64,000 bases of DNA from Diplocarpon mali. Its lineage: Eukaryota > Ascomycota > Leotiomycetes > Helotiales > Drepanopezizaceae. Below, piece by piece: positions 34,976 through 45,417 of the stretch. The stretch is from NCBI GenBank assembly GCA_024741835.1, contig JAENRP010000041.1, forward strand, positions 146,852 to 210,851, written 5' to 3'. The position numbers and the translations under genes are program-made. The notes under the pieces were generated by a model that saw only the letters and a program-made list of their open reading frames with translations, was not told the DNA's origin and ran no database searches. Numbering within the stretch: the first letter of the stretch is position 1; each line of letters starts with the position of its first letter.

Positions 34976-36500
34976 ATTGAGGTATCGTATATTACGAAGT
35001 GCGCCTAAGAAGGAGGCTTTACTTAGGCGGGGGCGTTTCCCCTAGGAGTCGGAAGGGAAAGGGGAGCGCCACTATTATCTTATTCGGCCTCAGGGTCCTC
35101 CTCTTTATTGCTACTCTATCCTTGGCCATTATACTCTAGCTCATTGACGCAAGAGCTATAATACCTAGGAGTAACGGAGGGGGATTTCGGCCGTTTGTCA
35201 AACTGATTTTTTCGATCAATTGGAGGGGGAGCGCTAGGGGTATCGGTCTGGCGCGGAGGAAAAGAGGGAGTTCCGGACTTGGCGAAGCCGGGGGCAAGGG
35301 TGCTATGCTAGGGTCGGTTCGGATACGTTTCGGAAAAGTTTCTTAGCGAGGGATTTGATTTGTTATTGTCTCCTCGTTAGGTAGGCTTACCGAGATTAGG
35401 CTTGGCCTTAGTACTCGATTTGTCTCTGTATTGTATCTGACTGTATAGCGTCCTCTCGGCGCGCTGTCTGGCGTCTTCTTATTAGATGGCGGTAACCCAC
35501 TCGTCCAACGTCCTAGTCTTGTGCCACTTTTGTATAAGGGGGGTTTGGAGGCGTTTCGGGATTTTCTCCCTAAGGGCGCTACGAAGTCGACCGCCATCGT
35601 CGATCTCTGCTGTAGCGGCTAGTCGAGAGAACTTAAGGTAGAATTCCTAAAAAGACTCGTTGGCCTCTATATAGAGGGTAGTAAACTCGATCTCGGCTTC
35701 TTCGCGTTCTGCCGGGTCAGCTAAGAACTTAGCAAGTTGACTTACTAGGGTTTCGGCGGTGATTCGGGCGTCCTTATTGAGTACCTGAGGGGTCAGCTAG
35801 TCCCTAGCTATACCCTTAGTCTGATTTAAAATGTAATTAAGCCAGGCCTGTTCCCTATAGAAGTAGGGGTGGTAAAGCTCTAAATTGTCAAGTACGCAGG
35901 CCTCTTAGTGTTTAGCGCGGTAATTACGGCCATCGGACAGTTTCTAGGTGAGGTTCGGTACGTTATAAATGCGGGGGAGGTTTAGCTGCTAAGCTAGAGG
36001 CGAACCGGTAGTATATCGGTCGGGGGAAGCAGAAGAAGGATCGTCTTAATTATCGCGTCGCTTACTACGCGCGGTAGAGGAAATAGAAGGAGGTAAGTCG
36101 AAGTCTATAAAGCGTTAGGGACGCGTAGGTGAACCGGAGGTGTTTTGGAGTTTAGGTGTAGGTGTTTTCTCAATTGATCTTAGGATGCCTTTAGAGGCGC
36201 TTTAAAGGTCATCTAGATCTCTTTCTCAATCGATCAACTGTTAGTGCATAGAATTTAGCTTACGGTTATGCCTATTACGTTCTTTTAATATAGACGTGAG
36301 TTATGCTTGTAGGGAATCTAGTTCAGCTTATGATATAGTGGCTTTAGGGCCGTTGTTATCGGCTGGTAGGGAGTTAGTAGGAAAGGTACTAGAGGTGATA
36401 CTAGCACCTCTTTAGGGGGGAGAGCGAGGGGTCTTTAAAGACCGAGTGATAGGAGGAACTATTCTTTAAGCTTATAGCGGGAGCTTAGTATAGGTCTTCT
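34976..36500 (-). pseudogene. Inner element gag
   Basis: Minus-strand coding-like sequence with capsid features: AEIEFTTLYIEANESF followed by FYLKFSRLAATAEIDDGG and LREKIPKRLQTPLI, then a Pro/Ser/Arg-rich tail (PNRPSHSTLAPGFAKSG). These match the general form of fungal gypsy Gag. The frame 35343-35597 is an overlapping shadow. Interrupted by TAG/TAA. Confidence 0.6.
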
Positions 36501-36600
36501 AGTATATTATTATACTCGTTAGGGTTTCGGTCGACTATCGGGAATAATATAAATAGATATTATAATGCTATCTCTAGCGAAGCGAAAGAGTTGTTAATAA

Positions 36601-36892
36601 TATGACGATTAGGAGTATAACCTCTGCTTAGCACCGATATGTATATAAATCATATAGTAATACTAATAGAACGTCTTAGTAATAACTTAAAATTAATAAC
36701 TACTAAGCCTTAAAAGAGTGGAAGGGCATAGAATATATATATAAAGAAAAGAGGGTCACCCGCTTAAGGGGAGCCGAACCGGATGCCAACCGGGGGTAAC
36801 CCGGTTCGTAGCCTATACCAAGATTGCGCCAAGCCGTAGCCGAACCGGGTACGAACCAGGGTACAACCTACATATAGTAACAATCCGTCATA
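36601..36892 (-). repeat. Inner element LTR (5' LTR in minus orientation)
   Basis: 292 bp. The end facing the target duplication reads CGTCATA on the plus strand; CCTAG follows at 36893-36897. Confidence 0.9.
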
Positions 36893-36897
36893 CCTAG

Positions 36898-39473
36898 CTA
36901 AAAGCTAAGCATATTCTTCTAAGGAGATGCCACTATCTTCTATAGCTGGAGTTGAAACTCCGCTTGATCTTTCCAATACTAGAGGTTAGGTATCTAATAT
37001 ATATACACCAAATGGTATATAAGGAGGCTTTAGGGCATCCTTCTCTACTATATATCTGAGCTTATTCTAGAGTTCTGCATAATGCGTAAAAACATCTTAA
37101 TTAGGATAGATAATAGCCTTTAGGTAAGATCTTTCCCAATAAGGGAAAGAAGCGTTAAGGCATGCTCTCTTTATATGGCCGCAAAGGCTATAATCAATGC
37201 AAAGTACCCTATCCCTTATAGAGTTATAGGTCACTGAGCTATTGATAAAAGGGTTCTAGGAGTCCTTAGCTGGCCTTAATAGTAGGAAGTATTACGCTCC
37301 CTTCCTTTGCAAGGCTCTAGGACCTCTATTTGTACTTGACCTAACTTAAGAGTAAGGGTATCTGCTATTGCAGGAATTGTAGTGACTATATGCTTGCAGC
37401 TGAAAGTCTTATTATCTTCTAGAGTTTTAAGGAGCCTTATTATCTTATTAGTTTGATATGCCTAGTATGCCTTAGGAGCTTAAGGACGAAGGCTACGCAG
37501 CTAGGGTCTGGCTTGTTTAATGAGTTTAAGCGGCTATTAGTTAAGAGTCCTAAGCTTTAATCTTATTACTTAATAGAGGTTATTGCTAAAGGGTATAATA
37601 GTGCTTATTTTATACAGCTAAGGCGATATAGGCTAAAACGCTGGCATAGTGCTTAATATAGCTTTCAAGCTTTTAATAATACTTGCGCATCTCAATTTCT
37701 GCTTCTACCTTCTCTTAAGTCTTAATGGACTTTTAAGAGCGGCATAGGACCTTGTATATCTTCCAAAGGCATAGAATAAGCAAGGCATTATTATTAAGTG
37801 CATAAGACTAGAGCTTATCATCTAGCACACCCCTAATAAATGCTAGAGTGATTAAAGTTAGAATATATCGATTAGAGTCCTTTTGCATATAGTTTAGGTC
37901 GGATATATAAGCCTTATCTAAGTCCTTAACCCTAATGCGCTTTAAGAGTTCTGCAGTCCTAGAGTAGTATATCGCAAGAGCCTTATTCTCTCCTTATACT
38001 AAGTTAGTTATATTAGTTATAATATCTATCTCCTTAACTAAGCAGTTGTTGTTAGGGTATTAGCACTTTAGCCACTTAATGACTTCTTTCTTCTACTCTT
38101 CTAATACTATAGACCTATTTGCTATAATAGCTTTTATATAAGGATAGGACCGAAACTTCCTAAAGGCCTCTCTATAGAGAAGAATTAAGATAGCCCTTAG
38201 ATATATAGGAGTAGGCGGAAAGGGCTATCCCTTAACCTTGAAGTTATAGTCGAGTCGGTCTAGCTATAACTCTATAGGCATTTTACTATCGAAGTCTCAA
38301 TATCTTTCGAATCTAAGCAGCTTTAAGGATACTATATCTGCCTTCTAAACTTAAGCAAAGTTCGAAGTAATTGCTTTAAAGATCTTTCGCTTAGTAGGTA
38401 AGATCTTAAGAGTCTCTTAATTAGTAAGCTAGGTATAAAGGCTTTAAGTAAGGTATTCCTTTAGTTAAGAGGTCTTTGATCCGATCCCTAAGAGTATAAG
38501 TAGCTTATAGCTTCCTAATTCCTTAGGAAACTCTTATCCGAAATATGCCACTAGTAATAATAGGCTTTTCTTAGACGTCGTCTTAGCTTGCGTTTAAGTT
38601 TCTATACTTTCCTTAACTCCTTGATTAGATGCTTAAGCCTCCGTCGACCTTCCTCCTCTTTCTTATAAGGTCCTAGATGATTCCTTATCTTTAAAGGGGC
38701 CTATTAATATTTGCAATTCTTCCTTAAGATTCCTCTCTTATAAGGGTAGGGAAGGAGTACTGCTAGGTGCGGTTGCAGCAGTATTAGGGATCTAGTTTAT
38801 TAGCTCTTAGAATAAAGTATCTACTTTTAAAGAATCGTCTAGATACTTATCTAAGTTCAAAGGCTTGTATAGTAGCGCTTCATAGGGTACTAGGCGTTCC
38901 TTAATAGATCTATCCTTAAGGCCGTCCAGCTTTAATAGATATAGAGCCATAATATCTATTATATACTATGCAATATTACAAAGTATTAACAGTCCGGCAG
39001 AGGTTACTATATCGGACCCTCTATTCCAATGGCCAGATCTAGTAACTCTAAGTACTAAGAGGTGCGCTTCTTAAGTTCGGAATGCAGGTACAAGTCCAAG
39101 TGCAGGAGGGAGTATAATATAGTATAGTGTCTAAGTTACGTTCTAAGTACGGCAGGTGGCCCTATACCTAGTTAGGGTTAGCAGATAGGCAGATATATCT
39201 CTTAAGGCCCTTTAAGAGCTGAATCCGATATTTGCTTTTATAGAGTGCAGATCTATACAGCTAATGGTGATCTATCCCTAGTGAACGTCAGATAGGTGCC
39301 GTTCGTATAATAGTAGCTATAGCCGCTAAGTAGAATCGACGCATTATTGAGTTTCGATTTATATAAACGCGTTATATAGCCCTGCGCTTAAACCTTGAGT
39401 TGTTCATATCAATTAAGGACGCATTTGAATCGAAGATATTATATAGCGTTTTCTCGTCCCTGCGTAAGGCGCT
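36898..39473 (-). pseudogene. Outer element 5' internal region (gag-like), RIP-decayed
   Basis: About 2.6 kb between the inner element and the right outer LTR. On the minus strand it has long coding-like runs broken by TAA/TAG, charged and without a recognised domain. By position it is gag of the outer element, continuous with 29.95-30.54 kb before the inner insertion. Near the LTR it turns into non-coding leader; a GGCGCTAG block just inside the LTR repeats part of the LTR hairpin. Confidence 0.45.
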
Positions 39474-39607
39474 AGTAAGGAGCAGGTATCTGCAGCTATA
39501 TAATAGTGGTTGATTGATTTAAAAGAAGAGGAGAGAAGCTATAGAAGAAGCTCTTATAACCATAGGGTCCGTGCGCCAAAGGCGCTAGTTACGTAATCCC
39601 CACCACA
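39474..39607 (-). repeat. Outer element LTR (5' LTR in minus orientation)
   Basis: 134 bp, the partner of 25195-25328. TCCTG follows at 39608-39612. Confidence 0.85.
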
Positions 39608-39612
39608 TCCTG

Positions 39613-40245
39613 TGAAAGAAACAATATGAGACCTATTGCCGGTCCGCCCTCCGTCGTCTAAATAATTTGTCTTTTGTTTATGACTTGATAGATGAGTGAA
39701 TTATCAGCAGCGAATTCTTGGCAATCGAGCGAGAACCATTGTTTTAAGATCGGGATTGCTATTATCTAGTAGCAAGTTTCTAGACGGCCTTGTTCATCGG
39801 TCGATTCTACGATTCTCTCCTGCTCATAAATTACAATTTTGATTTTCTCATAGGTTTACCATCTTCATTATCAGCCGGCAGAGGATTAGGGACAACTCAG
39901 TCGAGACACAGTGGCGGTGTCAGTGATCCATGTTTTTCTCCCAGCATAAGGCTAGAAGCTCAGAACGATTAAAATTATTGCTTCATAGTATCACTATACT
40001 AGTCATACAATTTTGAATAAATATACTTATAAACCGCCCAAAATATCTAGGAAGAGGACGGTGAAGAGCGATTGACATCACCTTTACTAAATATCATAGA
40101 GACCATTCCACCTGTGAGCGAGCCCAGGATAAAACTTGGACATTGTGATTAAAATTCTTCGAACTTACCACAATATCTACAGTTTCCTGGTCGAATCTAT
40201 ATCCAGCAAATACCCAGTTCCGCAAAATGAGGATCCAAGTTACTA
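39613..40245. other. Right flank of the nested transposon, no gene recognised
   Basis: About 630 bp of near-normal composition that was adjacent to 25189 before the insertion. No intact ORF with an ATG is convincing. Confidence 0.4.
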
Positions 40246-41309
40246 TTACCGATATGGTCTTGATCTAGAAATGACCTTAACATACCACCACCAAAAATAA
40301 CAAGTATTCAGATTGGCCATGAAATCTGTCAAACCAGAGGTCATTGAAGACTGTGTGCCGATCTGGCCGAGCGCTGTCCTTTCGTAGGCCTTTCCAGGTA
40401 TTCGTAATCGCCCTGCGTCAAAATCGAACCCTGGCAAACTCCCATAACTACATCAAAACCTTCATCTGCTTCCATTGCAGCCAATAGTGCTTCAGCACCT
40501 GGATACATGGACTTATTATTCATGGGCCGTTTCTGATCTGCTTTTTTCGCTCGAGTTCCATACTCTTTCCCGCGAGATCCCTGATCTTGGCTTTCAAGTC
40601 AAACAAGTCTTGCTTATCTTGATTTCTTTTCTTCATCTCCTCGGGTCTAGTGACCTTGAACCAAAACCAAGTAACTTCTTGACCGACCTTGGAGACTAAT
40701 AATTGCCCCCCATTCTCATAGTCTGTGCGCTTGAATTAACGGTATCTTGGTGCTTTCGTTTTTCCTCGGCGAGTTGTTCTTGAAACCCAGAAATCCGAAC
40801 TTCCAGGGAAGCTAGATGCTCCTTGTCCTTTTTCTTACAAGACTCAATGCCATGTAAAACCTTTCGTATTTCCGCAAAAAAAATCTTTTTTTCGGCATTT
40901 TTCTTTGGTTCTTTTGCACCCTCGTCGTCAAAATCTTTATCGCGTGCTCAATAGTTTTGCTATATGATTCTTTCCAGAGCTCAGTAATCGCTTCAAAAAG
41001 ATCAAAGAAAGACTCTCTCAAATGCTTGTCCTCTTGTACTAATCTGACTTCGGACATTTATTTTCCAGGATTAGCAGTCTTTCTTTGAAATTCCATGTTC
41101 TCTCTTCTGTCAGTCATACTCGTCAGGCTCTCTGTGAAGGTCTTTTCTATAGATCCGCTCAAAGGCCTTCTCTTCCAATAAATATGTTTCTCAAGCGAGC
41201 TGGAACGATAAACCAACAGTATTCCCTGATCTACTTTCGACCTTGGCAAATTTAACAAGTTCGGCTCTTGATCCCTTCGTCTTTTCCTGAACGGCGTTGG
41301 CAGTTGCAC
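40246..41309 (-). pseudogene. Frameshifted coiled-coil gene
   Basis: Minus-strand coding-like sequence jumps between frames. It runs through PTPFRKRRRDQEPNLLNLPR (41.3 kb), MSEVRLVQEDKHLRESFFDL (41.06 kb), KKDKEHLASLEVRISGFQEQ (40.83 kb), MKKRNQDKQDLFDLKAKIRD (40.6 kb) and MYPGAEALLAAMEADEGFDV (40.5 kb). Each piece is helical and charged, but they are in different frames with stops between. Introns alone do not join them cleanly. It looks like a decayed relative in style of the intact coiled-coil genes at 20-25 kb. Confidence 0.5.
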
Positions 41310-41697
41310 TAGAGTCCTGCTTCAGTATATGGTCCTTTTTGGCTCTAAGATTCCTATCTACATCATTCTGCTTATGCTTTTCCCTAATTTTTTCCGGATT
41401 CTGAGTTTGCCCATAATCTTTCTACCCTGCAAGAGCTGCTGGCGCCGACTATTAAGAAATTTCTGCTAGGTAACGCGCCAGAAAGTGTCGGCACTTTGAT
41501 CCCCGTTTTTCGACGCACCCGCCTTTCTCTCGTCTATTAAGGCTTAACCATTGTCTTCGAAGCTACGGGGATGTTTGGGGCACCCCCAAATATCGATGAA
41601 GTTTTGAGTAAGAATCTTTTCTTTTGCTGCTAACCTAATGCTACGTTATCTTTATTTTTACATCCGTGTGGAAATTTTAATTTGTGATAACACCTAT

Positions 41698-42112
41698 TTA
41701 GAAGACTGATTTCAATTGAGCACTTTCGGATACGCCGGCTGATGATCGGGGCTTGGGTCCGGTGAATATACCGGGAGTGGTTTCTCTGAAGTAGCACGCG
41801 GGCTCGGTGCCTGCTTTCTCATCGTCTGGGACTTGAATGTCTGAAATTCTGAATTCCGGAACAGCTTCCGCTTCCAATCGAGCTTTTAAATTCTTCTTAT
41901 GAGTCGTCATCCTGTTCATTTATTCCACCACAGAATTGGCTACCTTGATATACGCGTTCCCGCTTACCATCTCGTGTCTCCCAAGAAACTCGCGGATTCT
42001 TTTCTTTAAAAAACCTTGAACTGGCCCATGTTGTACTCAATGAGAGTAAAAAGGATCTCAGGATAGAAGAAAGTGCGTTTTGCAAAGCTATGAAAGATGT
42101 TTCGGTAGTCAA
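41698..42112 (-). pseudogene. Two overlapping ORF fragments, probably one broken gene
   Basis: The frame 41897-42112 (contains SWETRDGKRERVYQGSQF) and the frame 41698-41919 (contains KNLKARLEAEAVPEFRISDI) overlap by about 23 bp in different frames and read as one charged polypeptide across a frameshift. A small intron near 41.94 kb is the alternative. No domain recognised. Confidence 0.35.
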
Positions 42113-42329
42113 ATTCAGATTTGGCCGTTAGCAGCTTCTCACGAACTAAGTGTTAGATCTAAGGCTGATATTTGTGACTAGCCAAGCTCAAGATCTGTTT
42201 TGTTAGAAGCCGCAGATTATGGTTTAAAACATTGAAGTCGCTGCTATGCAGGTTTTATCCTCTCTGGCATCGGGGTATTGCTCTGTGCCGATCAAGCTTT
42301 TCCATTCGTCTCCATCGCCACCGTTTTGG

Positions 42330-42824
42330 TTACGCTCGCTGAGCCTTGAGTAGGCTCAACGAAGCATGATAAGCCTTTTTGTCCTTCTTCTCTTCCTCTA
42401 GATCCTTCTCTAGCTGATAAATTACCTCTTTATACCTCTCGATCTGCTTCTCGAGCACATCAGGGTCCGGCTTGTTGGAAATCGTCAGGGGGTGGTTGTT
42501 TGTTAAGCGCAATTCCTCCTTCAGCATGATCAAATCGTTACCGTCACCTGCCAAGATACGGATTGAGCTCAATTGCCAGTTGACCTCAGGTGCACCAGCG
42601 ACGAGCTTTTCTGTCATTTGTGACTTCAGTGCGTTGATATCACACGGTGTAAAGTTTTTCGACCAGTCGCTAAGAGTGGGAGTGGAGTACAACCGAGGAT
42701 CAAATGCACCAGGGAATTGATCAGCCTGCGAGACGATCTTAGTTGGTGACTTAGTAGTCTTGCTGGGAATGAGGCCATCAGACGAATTACGCTCGATCGA
42801 GCTAGATGTGGAGTCAGGATCCAT
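42330..42824 (-). CDS. Small hypothetical protein with C-terminal coiled coil
   Basis: 164 aa from a true ATG at 42824 (MDPDSTSSSIERNSSDG). It has a Ser/Thr/Pro-rich N-terminal 45 residues, a middle part with DWSKNFTPCDINALKSQMTE, and a coiled coil from about residue 122 (DVLEKQIERYKEVIYQLEKD and on). No stop or frameshift. No recognised family. It sits among broken coiled-coil genes on the same strand, so it could be an intact small gene or the surviving 5' part of a longer one. Confidence 0.45.
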   Translation of the reverse strand: MDPDSTSSSIERNSSDGLIPSKTTKSPTKIVSQADQFPGAFDPRLYSTPTLSDWSKNFTPCDINALKSQMTEKLVAGAPEVNWQLSSIRILAGDGNDLIMLKEELRLTNNHPLTISNKPDPDVLEKQIERYKEVIYQLEKDLEEEKKDKKAYHASLSLLKAQRA

Positions 42825-43437
42825 ATTTCGAGGGCTTTCTGGCTTTAGTCGGAGGCGTGTAGACTATCGCTGCACTTACACGGCGTTTTAAGCAGCGTAA
42901 GGTGACGAGGTATTTAAGGTGTTCGGCTTCTTTATTTTGAGGTTGCGGGGTCTTGACTTGACGGAGTTCGTGGCGATGTCTGCGAAAGCTTTGATGGCGA
43001 TGACCTCTGACAAGTCAAGTTGAACGAGCAATTTTTCTTTGGTTCTAATTATTTTAAGTTTCCTCTTTAGCTTATACTGAGTGTGAAGCACAGTCAACCT
43101 ATAATAAACCAGGATAAGTATTCAAAGCAAAATTTTCTTCATATTTTCATATCACATATGAGCTAGTGTCATAGCTTATTAAGGGAAGAGAATTAGGATT
43201 ATCCCACCTCCTCACGGGACGCTTTCCAGGGCTATTTCCAGCACACATTGTGTCCATCATACCCATCGTCGACTTCTACAGACTCGGCCTTTCTCTTTGT
43301 AAATATCTTGGGCGTATTAGTAAGGAAAATTAAATCTTGCTAGGCCTAGAAATTCGATTGCTCTCCTCTGCAAATTGCATCTTCAACTTATCGCCTAGCT
43401 TTCTATTCTTTCTTCCAGGCTTGAAAGATCTCTCCTC

Positions 43438-43719
43438 TTACGCCTCCAATTTCCCCCTGAGCTTTTTCTGGGCTGCTGCGTGCTTCAGTTTATTTTCTGC
43501 ATCTTCTTCGCAAGATCCGAGCTCTATAGTGTATTGAGAATTTTCGGCCTCGGTCAAATTACTATCCATCACTCTGGTGTACTTTGCGCTCGGATTCTCA
43601 GGATTGAGTACAACCGAGTAACAATTATTGCATATTTGCATTTGGTTCTGTAAGCTTGTCGTTGCCGCAACGCAAGGTGGAGGCGATCGTTGCAGTGAAC
43701 ATTTTTCTCCTTCCGCCAT
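43438..43719 (-). CDS. Short Cys-containing ORF, possibly the first exon of a broken gene
   Basis: 93 codons from the ATG at 43719 (MAEGEKCSLQRSPPPC). It contains QICNNCYSVVLNPENPSAKY, a CxxC that could be half of a zinc site, and a charged helical end (EDAENKLKHAAAQKKL). The stop TAA at the end overlaps a GTAAGA donor-like site, and coding-like sequence continues (ERSFKPGRKNRKLGDKLKM). An intron or a nonsense mutation is therefore likely. Function unknown. Confidence 0.35.
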   Translation of the reverse strand: MAEGEKCSLQRSPPPCVAATTSLQNQMQICNNCYSVVLNPENPSAKYTRVMDSNLTEAENSQYTIELGSCEEDAENKLKHAAAQKKLRGKLEA

Positions 43720-43914
43720 AATTGCCACTCTTCACCTTGTTTTTACCTTCCGAGGCCTTCGGCGAGACGAATTCATAGCTTGTCGTGGTGCTTTTTGCTG
43801 TCTCATTCTCTGGCAGAAAAATTCTGTGGTCAGCTGGGAGGTTAAATATGGTTTAAAATAAGAGACTCTGTAAGCTTCGAACAGTGAAAGTGGATTGAAG
43901 CTGTAAACTCTCAC

Positions 43915-44250
43915 ATATCTTGTAATATTTAAAATAAATAACAGAAGCTAAGTAGGACAAACTGATGCGCTCCCTTTCACACACGGCCACATACTTTTAT
44001 ATATGTAGAAAAACAAAAACAACTGATAATACTAGTATCAGACTATTATCCCCCAGCCACTCTTACTCCTTCACCCTATGAAAGTGCTTAGTACCATAAG
44101 TCAGCCTATAAACCAGAGGTCATTCAAGCGTGAATCTAGGGACAAATCCGTGAGCTTAGAACTCAAAGTAGAAGCGTTTGAAGTTGAAAATTTATTTAGG
44201 ATAGCAATCGCTCTTTATGTATACACAGCTTTATTTTCATAGTAAAGTAG
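43915..44250. other. Intergenic, nothing recognised
   Basis: AT-rich, with no coding sequence, RNA gene or clear repeat seen. Confidence 0.4.
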
Positions 44251-44583
44251 TGTTGATAAAGTCCTGACTTATATACAGAATTGTTTTATGCAGAAATAGA
44301 GATATAACTGAAGGAAAACTTCACAGATATAATAAAGAACTAAGTGGAAAACACGCAAGAGGAGGCCTCGTAGAGAACCAAAAAAACAAGTAGAGGAAGC
44401 ATCACAATTGGGCAAGCCTCGAAGAGGTGTCGGGAACAATTCCCAAGTTGGAGGTATATTGAGGTTGTTGGGCGTTGCGCGCTTCTCTCTAAGTACAATG
44501 GTGGTATCATATTTATCCTTCTCCTGCCATACGCCAATCATATGACTTCTTGTCACGAGATTCCTACGTTTCTGGTCTCTACA
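44251..44583 (-). repeat. Solo-LTR-like sequence related to the element A LTR
   Basis: On the minus strand it runs from TGTAGAGACC to TTTATCAACA, i.e. TG...CA ends, 333 bp. It shares ordered blocks with 14970-15301. No internal retroelement sequence adjoins it and I see no exact target duplication (AGTAG left, GTAAG right), so it may be an old solo LTR. It is much less mutated than the copy at 15 kb. The ORF on this strand is a by-product. Confidence 0.45.
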
Positions 44584-45417
44584 GTAAGAATTTCAAACAT
44601 CTTTATAACCTATGAGTGCATAGTACTTGCATTACTTGTACTCGGCGAAGCTAATAATAATAAGCACTCAAGGAGAGGAAGTAGCTGCCCAACCCCACGG
44701 ATTTGTTTACTTCGGCTCAACTCCGACAGTCTTACGCAAGGCTCTAGAGTAGGCCCATCTGGGTTGAATTCTTTTAAAATACCCTCGACATACTATAAAG
44801 ATGATAGGAATTAATGACTTCTTTATCTATAATGCTGCTGCTATATTAGGTTTCTCTTATAGAAACTCATTCGTAGGTCTTAAGGCTTTCCACGGTACAC
44901 TGGATCTGGTTAGAATTTTTTGGCATTGTGGCCCCTTTGAGATCTTAGGCGATTAGGACGGTGATGAATTATCAATATCGAAAGAGATATCAGCATAGTT
45001 GTGAGAATAGCGCTGTTATATAGGTATCTTGCGAATTAGTTTATATCTGTATTTTGAGAAATTCCAAGAGCCAATACCCTGCAAAATGCTTAAAAGCCTG
45101 ATACCGAAATTTAGGCAGCAAATGATTTCCAGGTCTTTCAAGCAGCTACTAAGAGTGAGGATCAGAAGAGTAGCATATCATTACAATGATCAGGACGACA
45201 TTACCCGCTATAAGTTCTAAGACTACTCTCCCGGCACTGAACCGTGATAAATAGTAAGCACCGACTTGGCTTCTTAAATTGAAATACACCCGTATGTATT
45301 TTATAATCTAGGAAGCACGCCGAAAGCTATCAAAGAAAGAGGCGAAATAGAGCAACGATAGATGTAATCGCTCTCCACCCCAATTTCGCAAAAAATCTGA
45401 ATTATCTACATATCCAA
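44584..45417. other. Intergenic, no gene recognised
   Basis: About 830 bp of mixed composition. Short open frames exist on both strands, but none has coding features I can support. Confidence 0.35.

Larger units (their letters stand above)
30541..36892 (-). mobile_element. Inner Ty3/gypsy chromovirus-type retrotransposon (292-bp LTRs)
   Basis: A complete but mutated element of 6,352 bp inserted into gag of the outer element. LTRs are 30541-30832 and 36601-36892, both 292 bp, flanked by CCTAG. On the minus strand: gag (36.5-35.0 kb), protease (34.98-34.76 kb), RT (33.9-33.0 kb), RNase H (32.97-32.58 kb), integrase with a chromodomain-like tail (32.5-30.93 kb), then a polypurine tract against the 3' LTR. 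LTR ends are TGTGACG and CGTCATA, a mutated TG...CA pair. It is less RIP-damaged than the outer element, which fits later insertion. Confidence 0.9.
25195..39607 (-). mobile_element. Outer Ty3/gypsy retrotransposon (134-bp LTRs), nested host element
   Basis: Bounded by two 134-bp LTRs (25195-25328 and 39474-39607) and a perfect 5-bp target duplication. On the minus strand the order is gag-like (39.4-36.9 kb and, after the inner insertion, 30.5-30.0 kb), protease (about 29.9-29.5 kb), RT (28.8-28.0 kb), RNase H (27.8-27.4 kb), integrase (about 26.9-26.2 kb): Ty3/gypsy order. Without the inner element it would be about 8.06 kb. Stops are TAA/TAG in place of Gln codons. Its insertion split the coiled-coil gene tract into a 25-kb side and a 39.6-kb side. 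Confidence 0.85.

Noticed and set aside
44269..44556. Minus-strand 95-codon ORF at 44.3 kb
   Set aside because: Falls inside the LTR-like sequence 44251-44583; similarity to the 15-kb segment is at DNA-repeat level.
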